13,407 nt of DNA, from contig JARRCQ010000014.1 of assembly GCA_029982105.1 (NCBI GenBank), forward strand, positions 1 to 13,407, given 5' to 3'. A program made the position numbers and the translations under genes. Numbering within the stretch: the first letter of the stretch is position 1; the number at the start of each line of letters is the position of its first letter. A model generated the notes under the pieces. That model was not told the origin of the DNA. It saw nothing but the letters and a program-made list of their open reading frames with translations, and ran no database searches. This document shows positions 7,585 to 13,407 of the stretch, one piece after another. The DNA comes from Candidatus Atribacteria bacterium (lineage in GTDB: Bacteria; Atribacterota; Atribacteria; Atribacterales; Caldatribacteriaceae).

Positions 7585-7613
7585 TTTCACCCTTACCCTC
7601 ACTTTCACCCCAG
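7585..7613. repeat. Right arm of the GTGAGGGT inverted repeat
   Basis: TTTTCACCCTTACCCTCACT and the following bases form the inverted counterpart of 7168-7194. It lies just past the 3' end of the YhcH-like gene. Confidence 0.4.
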
Positions 7614-7639
7614 CCTCAGAAGTTCACTTAGCGAAGGCA

Positions 7640-8119
<480 letters not shown>

Positions 8120-8134
8120 TTATAAAAAATTTAC

Positions 8135-8151
8135 TATAGTTAATCACAAAA
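8135..8151 (-). promoter_or_regulatory. Conserved TATAGTTAA block upstream of the YhcH-like gene
   Basis: The minus strand reads TTTTGTGATTAACTATA, 36 bases before GTG 8098. It closely matches the blocks at 6874 and 9235. An ACTATA in inverted orientation starts hairpin module B at 8164. TTGTGA followed after 17 bases by TTTATA is an alternative weak promoter reading. Confidence 0.35.
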
Positions 8152-8163
8152 TCCATTATAATG

Positions 8164-8198
8164 ACTATAAGGGAGCTGCGCCCCCTTATATCGACCCC
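8164..8198. repeat. G-run/C-run hairpin module, copy B
   Basis: TATAAGGG (8166-8173) pairs with CCCTTATA (8183-8190). After one mismatch a GC/GC extension closes a small loop. A second C-run follows at 8195-8198, then an A-rich tail. Confidence 0.7.
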
Positions 8199-8241
8199 AA
8201 AGCAAAGGAAAAAGACAAAAACTTAAAAATTAAAAACTACT

Positions 8242-8267
8242 CGGGGGTAAACCCCCTCATAACCCCC
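8242..8267. repeat. G-run/C-run hairpin module, copy C
   Basis: GGGGG (8243-8247) faces CCCCC (8252-8256) across TAAA. A second CCCCC at 8263-8267 follows after TCATAA, then AAAAAGATAAAAACATAAA. Confidence 0.7.
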
Positions 8268-8406
8268 AAAAAGATAAAAACATAAAGCACAAAGGCTACT
8301 AAGGTTTATACTGCATGGTAATTCCCCATTTTTAACTTCCGATGTAATTTGCTTTTTAAAGTTTTAATGGCTTCCCAGGTCGGGCAGGATGCTATATTAA
8401 ACCCCT

Positions 8407-9183
8407 TTAGCCATTTATGGCTTTTACTAATTCTCGATATATACCCGGGGTAGCAGCCAATATATCTCCTTTAAATAGGTCAAACTTTCCTCCATCGGGT
8501 GCTGAAACCACTGCCCCGGCTTCTTGAGCAATTACCACTCCCCCCGCTAAATCCCAGGGAGATAGGGCATATTCCCAGTAACCATCTATGATACCCAAAG
8601 CAGTATAGCTCAACTCTAAAGAGGCGCTACCCAAAACTCGCAAGTCGGTAACTTTCATAGTAGATTTTATATCTTCTACCGTCTTGAGGAGTCCTTCTTC
8701 CTGGTAAGGAAAGCCCACCACCAGTAGGCTTCCTTCTACAGAGGTGGTAGCAGAAACCCTTATTCTTTCTCCGTTTAAAAAAGCGCCATCTCCTCTTTGG
8801 GCATAGAATAAATCTTTGGTTAGGGGATTGTATACCACTCCAGCTATTGGCTCATCATCTTTCCAATAACCTAAAGAAACGGCAAAGAAAGGAAATTTAT
8901 GAACAAAGTTTAAAGTCCCATCTAAAGGGTCTACATAAAAAGCTTCCCGGTAATGGGGTATTTCCTTGCTTCCTTCTTCCCCTATTATCGGAATGTGAGG
9001 AAAACGACCAGTTAAAATAGAGATAATCTTTTCCTGGGATTCTCTATCTGCAGAAGTAACTAAATCATAGGAAACAGATTTTCGAGAAACAGAAAAATTT
9101 TCTTCTTCAAAATACTTCTTTAATATGCCTCCCCCCGATAGAGAGGCTATAATCATAGCTTCCAAAATATCAAAAGACACCAA
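8407..9183 (-). CDS. Inositol monophosphatase-family sugar phosphatase
   Basis: A 258-residue cytoplasmic Mg-dependent phosphatase of the IMPase/SuhB/FBPase-like fold. The full metal site is present: DLVTSADRESQ at 40-50, GEE at 68-70, DPLDGTLNF at 85-93 and SPWDLAGG at 208-215, followed by the usual QEAGAVVS. The length is normal. Both TTG 9183 and GTG 9180 have good spacing (6 and 9 bases) from a full AGGAGG, so the start is known only to within one codon. It lies downstream of the kinase and BtpA genes but behind a 466-base repeat-filled spacer with its own putative promoter. An inositol phosphate, fructose bisphosphate or other sugar phosphate substrate is possible. Context favours the sugar of the adjacent ABC/FGGY operon. 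Confidence 0.92.
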   Translation of the reverse strand: MVSFDILEAMIIASLSGGGILKKYFEEENFSVSRKSVSYDLVTSADRESQEKIISILTGRFPHIPIIGEEGSKEIPHYREAFYVDPLDGTLNFVHKFPFFAVSLGYWKDDEPIAGVVYNPLTKDLFYAQRGDGAFLNGERIRVSATTSVEGSLLVVGFPYQEEGLLKTVEDIKSTMKVTDLRVLGSASLELSYTALGIIDGYWEYALSPWDLAGGVVIAQEAGAVVSAPDGGKFDLFKGDILAATPGIYRELVKAING

Positions 9184-9232
9184 CCTAAACCTCCTATCAT
9201 CAGGTAAAAACTAAGCTACTATCTCCTCAAGA

Positions 9233-9261
9233 AATATAGTTAACCTAAAACACATTGTAAC
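9233..9261 (-). promoter_or_regulatory. Putative promoter and TATAGTTAA block upstream of the phosphatase gene
   Basis: On the minus strand, GTTACA (9261-9256) is separated by 17 bases from TATATT (9238-9233), a plausible -35/-10 pair about 50 bases before the start. It contains the shared TTAACTATA core. Its ACTATA is repeated in inverted form at the start of module D (9263-9268), which would suit a regulator or an element boundary. Confidence 0.4.
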
Positions 9262-9262
9262 A

Positions 9263-9294
9263 ACTATAGGGGAAAAAGACCCCCTATCACCCCC
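9263..9294. repeat. G-run/C-run hairpin module, copy D
   Basis: ATAGGGG (9266-9272) pairs with CCCCTAT (9281-9287) around the loop AAAAAGAC. A second CCCCC lies at 9290-9294. The GGGGAAAAAGACCCCC core recurs exactly at copy F. Confidence 0.75.
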
Positions 9295-9301
9295 ATAAAA
9301 G

Positions 9302-9318
9302 ACAGCCTACGGCGTAAG
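9302..9318. repeat. CCTACGGCG segment, copy 2
   Basis: ACAGCCTACGGCGTAAG differs from 6892-6908 at one base. Here it follows module D, whereas copy 1 follows a TATAGTTAA block. This suggests mosaic reshuffling of modules. Confidence 0.5.
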
Positions 9319-9344
9319 CAAAAAGAACAATAACAATAAACAAT

Positions 9345-9374
9345 AAAGGGGTTTGCCCCCTTATAAACCCCTTT
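9345..9374. repeat. G-run/C-run hairpin module, copy E
   Basis: AAAGGGG (9345-9351) can pair with the near C-arm (CCCCTT, 9357-9362) or, with one more base pair, with the far C-arm (CCCCTTT, 9368-9374). It is the clearest case of two mutually exclusive stems in this family. Confidence 0.7.
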
Positions 9375-9379
9375 CTATT

Positions 9380-9412
9380 CGTCATTCCTAAATACCTCTG
9401 CGAGGAATCCAG
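9380..9412. repeat. CATTCC/GGAATG palindrome
   Basis: CGTCATTCCT...AGGAATCC with arms ATTCCT (9384-9389) and AGGAAT (9403-9408). It is an inverted-orientation relative of 7536-7568: about 28 of 33 bases agree, including the CTCGCAGAG loop. Confidence 0.7.
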
Positions 9413-9460
9413 ATAATAAGAGAAAAAGAAACGAAAACTTAAAAAGCAAACAAAACGCTA

Positions 9461-9564
9461 CTGGTGGGAAAAGCTCCACCAGTCCGCTGGGGAAAAGACC
9501 CAGCGCTGAGGAAGAAAAAGTATCTCCCTCAGTATTAGGGGAAAAAGACCCCCTCATAATCCCC
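9461..9564. repeat. Four adjacent hairpins with A-rich loops (the last is module F)
   Basis: Stem 1 is CTGGTGG/CCACCAG (9461-9467 with 9476-9482). Stem 2 is CGCTGGG/CCCAGCG (9485-9491 with 9499-9505). Stem 3 is CTGAGG/CCTCAG (9506-9511 with 9527-9532, extended by AGA/TCT after one mismatch). Stem 4 is GGGG/CCCC (9538-9541 with 9549-9552), followed by a second CCCC at 9561-9564. Loops share a GAAAA(A)G core while the stems differ in compensating ways. The hairpins are separated by 0-5 bases, so nearly the whole 92 bases to 9552 can pair. Confidence 0.8.
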
Positions 9565-9649
9565 AAAAGACAAAAAGATAAAGTTCTAGTAGTTCAACAG
9601 ATTTTACAGGATGCTACAGTAACTTATCAATAAAAGAATAATATATAGT

Positions 9650-10462
9650 TTACCGCATTGCTTTCACTTTATCCATAAAAGCCTTCACTCTTCCTTCATC
9701 TACGTGATTTTCAAAGCGGCCATCACGTTTGAAAGTAGTCCCTACTATTGCTCCATCGGCAAACTTAAGCTGTTCTTCTACGTTTTCCAATTTTACCCCG
9801 GTATTGGCAAAAACCACTGTGTCAGGAACAGCTTCTTTTACTCTCTTTAAGATTTGCACATCGGTCTCTATTCCCGCAGTTAAACCGGATACACATAAAG
9901 CATCAGGACGAGCATTGAATACCGTAGATTTAGCGATATCCACTATATCTCGGTCGGCTAAATATTTGGCCGCTTCAGGCACGATGTTAAACAACAGCCT
10001 AACTTTCTCTGCCCCTATAGCATACTGATGACGCACTGTTGCTCCACAATTAGTATCCCACAGCCCAAAATCACTGGCATATACCCCGGTAAAAATTTCT
10101 CGGACAAATTTAGCTCCAGTAGCTGCAGCTAAATCAAGGGTAGCAGTAGGGTCCCATAACACATTTACACCAAAGGGGATTTTTATATCAGGCATTAACT
10201 CTCCTATTACTCGAGCCATAGCTGCTACCGTAACTGTATCCACTTTAGTCATATAAGGTAAGCTAAACTCATTGGAAAACATTACTGCATCGACTCCCCC
10301 ATTTTGCAGAGCCAGCAAGTCTTTCCGTGCCCACTCTACTACCTTCTTCATCCCTCCTTCCTTATCAAAAGTCGGATCACCAGGCAAAGGGCTAAAGTGG
10401 CACATAGCTATAATTGGTTTCTGGCAGTTAAACAATTCTTCTACCCAGGTTTTTTCAGTCAT
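9650..10462 (-). CDS. BtpA/SgcQ-family protein
   Basis: A 270-residue TIM-barrel-type protein of the BtpA family, which includes cyanobacterial BtpA (photosystem I biogenesis) and E. coli SgcQ (in a sugar PTS operon). No biochemical activity is firmly established for the family. Characteristic segments are seen: AMCHFSPLPGDP at 19-30, GGVDAVMFSNE at 55-65, GVNVLWDPTATLDLAAATGAKF at about 98-119, REIFTGVYASDFGLW at 121-135, DALCVSGLTAG at 187-197, ANTGVKLENV at 219-228 and DGAIVGTTFKRDG at 236-248. The ATG start has GAGGAGG a few bases upstream. It lies 31 bases after the FGGY kinase, so it is in the same operon. Its place beside a kinase, a permease and a phosphatase points to a sugar-phosphate role, perhaps aldolase- or isomerase-like. 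Confidence 0.9.
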   Translation of the reverse strand: MTEKTWVEELFNCQKPIIAMCHFSPLPGDPTFDKEGGMKKVVEWARKDLLALQNGGVDAVMFSNEFSLPYMTKVDTVTVAAMARVIGELMPDIKIPFGVNVLWDPTATLDLAAATGAKFVREIFTGVYASDFGLWDTNCGATVRHQYAIGAEKVRLLFNIVPEAAKYLADRDIVDIAKSTVFNARPDALCVSGLTAGIETDVQILKRVKEAVPDTVVFANTGVKLENVEEQLKFADGAIVGTTFKRDGRFENHVDEGRVKAFMDKVKAMR

Positions 10463-10493
10463 TTTACTTCCTCCTCAAGTATTTGATTTTGAT

Positions 10494-12041
10494 TTAAATA
10501 ACATCTTGACCAGTCAAAGAGTCAGATAGTTCGTGCATAAAAGGTTTTGTCGCTTCGTAAAGCGAGAGAAAAAGCCGGTAATTTAAAGCATATTTCTCAT
10601 GAGTTCTTAAATCCGGCTGGATGGTCTTTTCTATTTCTACCCATCGGTTAATTTCAGTGAGATCTTTAAACCAACCTATACCCACTCCAGCCATAAAAGC
10701 ATCTCCGAAACTGGCTCCAATTTGCTGTCGAGGGATGGAGAGCGGAACTTTAGCTATGTCAGAGACAATCTGCATCCACAGCATATTTTTAGTTCCCCCA
10801 CCAGTAGCTAAAATACGCGCCGGGGTTACCCCTTCTTCTTTCATAACCTCCAAATTATGGCGAACACCAAAACCCACCCCTTCTAATAAAGCCCGATACA
10901 CATCTCCTCGGGTATGTCTCAAACCCAAACCAAAGAGCAACCCTTTAGCTCGAGGGTCATTCAAAGGAGTCCGTTCCCCCTCAAAATAAGGTAGAAGTAT
11001 AAGTCCTTTAGCTCCAGGTGGAGATTGGGATACTAAATCAGCCAGTAATTGATAGGCATTCTTCCCGACAGAAGCTTCTTCTTCCACTTCCGGATAGCCA
11101 AATTGGTCGCGAAACCACTTGGTTAAACTCCCAGCAGTAGACATCCCCCCCGTAAAAGCATAGGTATCTTTTTCCAAAAAAGGAGCACTCCAAAAGTGAC
11201 GAGTTTTAATTAATTCAGCAGTTTTAACGATAAAAAATATGCTACTACCAAACATAAGCATCATATCGTTAAATTCTCTCATACCCGCACTGATTGCCTC
11301 AGCTGCCGCATCAGTAGTACCTACTATAACCGGCGTGCCCGCAGCTAAACCAGTTTCGGCCGCCGCCCTATCAGTAACATAGCCAGCTACTTCACAGCTC
11401 CAATAAATCTGGGGTAAGCGATTTAGCGGGGTGATATAAGAAGCCACATCTTCTCTCCAGCACAAATTTTGCATATCAAACAAAGGAGCATAACCACTGG
11501 CAGTATAGGCATCAATAGTGGCTTTCCCGGTGAGTTTATATACGAGATATGCCTGGCTGGTGATAAACCATCTGGTTTTTTGGAAAACTTCCGGTTCATG
11601 ATTTTTTATCCACAAAATCTTAGGACCAGAGGCTTGAGAACTCAAATACATACCACTCTGGCGAAAGATTTCCTCTCTACCCAATACTTTTTCTAAATAC
11701 TCAATTTCCTGAGTCGCTCGAGTATCAATCCCGTAAAGGATGGCTGGTCGTAGAGGCTGGCCGTCTTCAGAAAGGGGAAGAACGCAAGACCCGATAGCAC
11801 TTATTCCTATTCCCCTAATTTGCTCGGGGTTAATTTTTGATTCGATTAGCAGGTTTTTTACGATTTCTCGAAAATCGTGCCACCACACCCCCTCGGCATC
11901 ATGCTCAAAATAACCAGGTTGGGGCATATCCATCCCATGAGGGACTACATGCTGAGCAATAATATTACCTTCTCTTTCTACTAACACTCCTTTGGAAGAA
12001 TAAGTACCGATATCAACCCCTAACAAATATCCTTGGCTCAT
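10494..12041 (-). CDS. FGGY-family carbohydrate kinase (xylulokinase-like)
   Basis: Phosphorylates a sugar or polyol with ATP. It has 515 residues, full length for the two-domain FGGY fold. Landmarks: GVDIGTYSSKGVL (phosphate loop, 8-20), PLRPAILYGIDTRA (96-109), GTTDAAAEAISAGM with the likely catalytic Asp244, the FGGY_C region with PYFEGERTPLNDPRAKG (351-367), and adenosine-binding ATGGGTKN (412-419) plus IGASFGDAFMAG (441-452). The N-terminal substrate segment reads SAIGSCVLPL, where xylulokinases have QMHG, so the substrate is probably not xylulose. The ATG start has AGGAG seven bases upstream. That site overlaps the TAG stop of the peptidase gene, indicating a tight operon. Confidence 0.92.
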   Translation of the reverse strand: MSQGYLLGVDIGTYSSKGVLVEREGNIIAQHVVPHGMDMPQPGYFEHDAEGVWWHDFREIVKNLLIESKINPEQIRGIGISAIGSCVLPLSEDGQPLRPAILYGIDTRATQEIEYLEKVLGREEIFRQSGMYLSSQASGPKILWIKNHEPEVFQKTRWFITSQAYLVYKLTGKATIDAYTASGYAPLFDMQNLCWREDVASYITPLNRLPQIYWSCEVAGYVTDRAAAETGLAAGTPVIVGTTDAAAEAISAGMREFNDMMLMFGSSIFFIVKTAELIKTRHFWSAPFLEKDTYAFTGGMSTAGSLTKWFRDQFGYPEVEEEASVGKNAYQLLADLVSQSPPGAKGLILLPYFEGERTPLNDPRAKGLLFGLGLRHTRGDVYRALLEGVGFGVRHNLEVMKEEGVTPARILATGGGTKNMLWMQIVSDIAKVPLSIPRQQIGASFGDAFMAGVGIGWFKDLTEINRWVEIEKTIQPDLRTHEKYALNYRLFLSLYEATKPFMHELSDSLTGQDVI

Positions 12042-12051
12042 AAAAAATCTC

Positions 12052-13119
12052 CTAAATTAATATTTTTCCTTTTTGGAAAATCAGCTTCCCATCCAGATAC
12101 ACTTCGCCATCTTCTCTCATATCTTTTACTATGTCCCAGTGGATAGCTGATTTATTAGTGCCTCCATTTTCCGGATAGGCTCGACCCAGAGCAATGTGGA
12201 TGGTTCCACCAATCTTCTCATCCCACAATATATCTTTACAAAAATATTTCATTTCTGGATTAGTGCCAAAAGCAAACTCTCCAATTCGACTTGCTCCTGG
12301 ATCGCTTTTAACCACTTCTTGAAGGAAATCCTGATTGGCAGAAGCAGTGGCTTCTACCAACTCTCCTTTTTCCCAGCGCAAATGGATATCTGGAACGATG
12401 CGTCCCCCTAAAACACCGGGAAATTCAAAATATATTTCGCCTTCAACTGTATTTTCTACCGGAGCAGTATTAATTTCCCCATCCGGCATATTTATTTTCC
12501 CGTCAGCTACCTGCCACTTCCGTCCTTCCACAGAAAAGCTCAAATCGGTATTCTTCCCCACTATTCGCACCGCTCTACCTCGGTTAAGCACATCAGCCCA
12601 ACGCTGCCACTCTTTACTTAACTTCGGCCAGTCTAACAAACAAGCATTAAAAAACATATCAGTTATAGTTTCTTCATCCACTCCTGCTTCCTGAGCTAAA
12701 GAAGCATTAGGCACTCGCAGCAAACACCAGCGAGTTTTTTCCCAGCGCATTGCTGATACCTTACCCAAGGTGCGCCGAAACTTAGAAAGCCTATCAGAAG
12801 GTACATCCCAGAAAACATTTAAATTGTGAGCACCTCGCAGTCCCAAATATACATCCGCCCACTCCATACCGTAAGCTTCAACTTCTGGTATCCACTCTAC
12901 TTGTTCTTCACTTCCATATTTCAGCAATGACCGATTTAGCTCTTCAGACAAAAACTGCACTTGAGGATGAGCTCCGGCCTTAATACCAGCCTCGTAAACT
13001 GCCCGCACCAGAGGGTAAGTTTCTACTTCCACCATAGCCACCATCACTCGTTCTCCTAATTTCACCGCGGTAGAATAATTTACCAATAAATTGCCCAATT
13101 CTTTCCAACGTTTATCCAT
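12052..13119 (-). CDS. M29 (thermophilic aminopeptidase T-type) metallopeptidase-family protein
   Basis: A 355-residue cytoplasmic protein of the M29 family, whose known members are two-metal aminopeptidases. Likely metal ligands keep family spacing: Glu215 (PDGEINTAP), Glu281 (IGEFAFGTNP), His308 (GTIHIALG), and His327 with Asp329 (SAIHWD). The catalytic-type Tyr315 is also present (GRAYPENGG). The frame is open up to 13191. I start at ATG 13119 because it has AAGGGGA at good spacing and gives the usual N-terminus, and because the extension would overlap the permease gene. It lies 34 bases after the permease gene and 10 before the kinase. A peptidase inside a sugar-uptake operon is unusual. 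It may process an amino-acid or amide conjugate, or be recruited for another hydrolysis. Confidence 0.9.
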   Translation of the reverse strand: MDKRWKELGNLLVNYSTAVKLGERVMVAMVEVETYPLVRAVYEAGIKAGAHPQVQFLSEELNRSLLKYGSEEQVEWIPEVEAYGMEWADVYLGLRGAHNLNVFWDVPSDRLSKFRRTLGKVSAMRWEKTRWCLLRVPNASLAQEAGVDEETITDMFFNACLLDWPKLSKEWQRWADVLNRGRAVRIVGKNTDLSFSVEGRKWQVADGKINMPDGEINTAPVENTVEGEIYFEFPGVLGGRIVPDIHLRWEKGELVEATASANQDFLQEVVKSDPGASRIGEFAFGTNPEMKYFCKDILWDEKIGGTIHIALGRAYPENGGTNKSAIHWDIVKDMREDGEVYLDGKLIFQKGKILI

Positions 13120-13153
13120 AGCATTCCCCTTTATATTTATAACTTTATTCTTT

Positions 13154-13407
13154 TTACCCCGCACTCGGGTGGCGATGTACCAGACGATCAATTATAAGTA
13201 TCACGATAAAAAGAATCCCCCAGGAAAAATCTTTGAAGAAAGAACTACCCCTAACTCCTAAAAGGAGCATATTGAATCCAGTAGAGATGACTTGCAAGGT
13301 AAAAGTGGCTAACAAAACTCCAATAATGCTGCCGAAGCCAGGAGAAATACCCCCCAAAACTGAAATTAAAAGAGCTTGCAAAATATATGCCCTAGTACCA
13401 TACTCAT
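13154..13407 (-). CDS. ABC sugar transporter permease, RbsC/AraH type, C-terminal part
   Basis: In frame from the window edge; the start lies outside and 83 complete residues are visible. LQALLISVLGGISPGFGSIIG corresponds to the conserved A-A-x-V-x-G-G-(T/I)-S-x-x-G-G-x-G-S-x-x-G cytoplasmic loop of ribose, arabinose and AI-2-type permeases (LsrC/RbsC family). It is followed by two hydrophobic helices with the typical GFNMLLLGV...F.KD...G.LFI..I.ID pattern and a short charged tail. It reads into the M29, kinase and BtpA genes, so the imported compound is presumably their substrate. The first codons visible encode EYGTRAYI, with no start codon needed. Confidence 0.9.
   Translation of the reverse strand, partial: EYGTRAYILQALLISVLGGISPGFGSIIGVLLATFTLQVISTGFNMLLLGVRGSSFFKDFSWGILFIVILIIDRLVHRHPSAG

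Larger units (their letters stand above)
6851..7639. other. Gene-free spacer rich in repeats (789 bases)
   Basis: I see no convincing gene or RNA here. From the HD-GYP side it holds the TATAGTTAA block, a CCTACGGCG segment shared with position 9302, and a long perfect G/C-run hairpin (6935-6960). An AT-rich stretch without recognisable function follows (about 6970-7160), then a GTGAGGGT-rich segment (7168-7194). A cluster of CATTCC/GGAATG palindromes occupies 7275-7575, and an inverted partner of the GTGAGGGT segment lies at 7585-7613. No T-tract terminator follows the YhcH gene. Confidence 0.8.
9184..9649. other. Gene-free spacer with the densest hairpin repeats (466 bases)
   Basis: It holds a putative promoter and the TATAGTTAA block, module D, the second CCTACGGCG segment, module E, a CATTCC palindrome (9380-9412), an A-rich stretch, and four hairpins in a row ending in module F (9461-9564). 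About 85 bases next to BtpA show nothing recognisable. No gene and no T-tract terminator are seen. Confidence 0.8.

Noticed and set aside
9375..9566. Minus-strand open frame of 63 codons across the hairpin array
   Set aside because: It begins at a TTG without a ribosome site, is made of Phe/Leu/Ser from T-rich repeat loops, and coincides with the palindromes. The structure explains the sequence better than a protein does.
8385..9616. CAGGATGCTA at 8385-8394 and 9607-9616, both just beyond 3' ends of minus-strand genes
   Set aside because: A ten-base match is expected many times by chance in 13 kb, and the flanks do not align.
13120..13191. N-terminal extension of the M29 protein
   Set aside because: The extra 24 residues overlap the permease gene and have no ribosome site. 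The ATG at 13119 has a good site and gives the family N-terminus.

Overview
The window is AT-rich bacterial chromosome. Genes are tightly packed, Shine-Dalgarno sequences are strong, and GTG and TTG starts are frequent. Gene content (bacterial-type histidine operon, HD-GYP protein, RbsC-like ABC permease, FGGY kinase, BtpA-family and M29 proteins) fits an anaerobic, possibly thermophilic bacterium such as Atribacterota or a clostridia-like lineage. No marker gene here settles the taxonomy, so that placement is inference.

Region 1 (1-4087, minus strand) is a histidine operon. In transcription order it runs: a secreted TPR protein, then hisB, hisH, hisA, hisF and hisI, the last cut by the window edge. 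Genes overlap by 1-4 bases or are separated by only a few. hisG, hisD and hisC are not in the window. HisB is divergent and its start codon is uncertain. HisA most likely starts at a GTG that overlaps the hisH stop.

Region 2 (4088-6850) has one plus-strand gene for a polytopic membrane protein. It converges, stop codon on stop codon, with a minus-strand pair: an HD-GYP protein with a variant GYP motif, translationally coupled to a metallo-beta-lactamase-fold hydrolase.

Region 3 (6851-9649) alternates two minus-strand genes (a YhcH/YiaL-type sugar anomerase-like protein and an inositol-monophosphatase-family phosphatase) with three long spacers. The spacers are packed with repeats: six copies of a GGGG...CCCC...CCCC hairpin module, a run of four adjacent hairpins with A-rich loops, a conserved TATAGTTAA block upstream of three genes, and a second family of CATTCC/GGAATG palindromes.

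Region 4 (9650-13407, minus strand) is an uptake and catabolism operon: the C-terminus of a sugar-type ABC permease, an M29 metallopeptidase-family protein, an FGGY carbohydrate kinase and a BtpA/SgcQ-family protein. Together with the phosphatase and the YhcH protein downstream it looks like an uncharacterised pathway for a sugar or sugar-like compound. The substrate cannot be read from the sequence.
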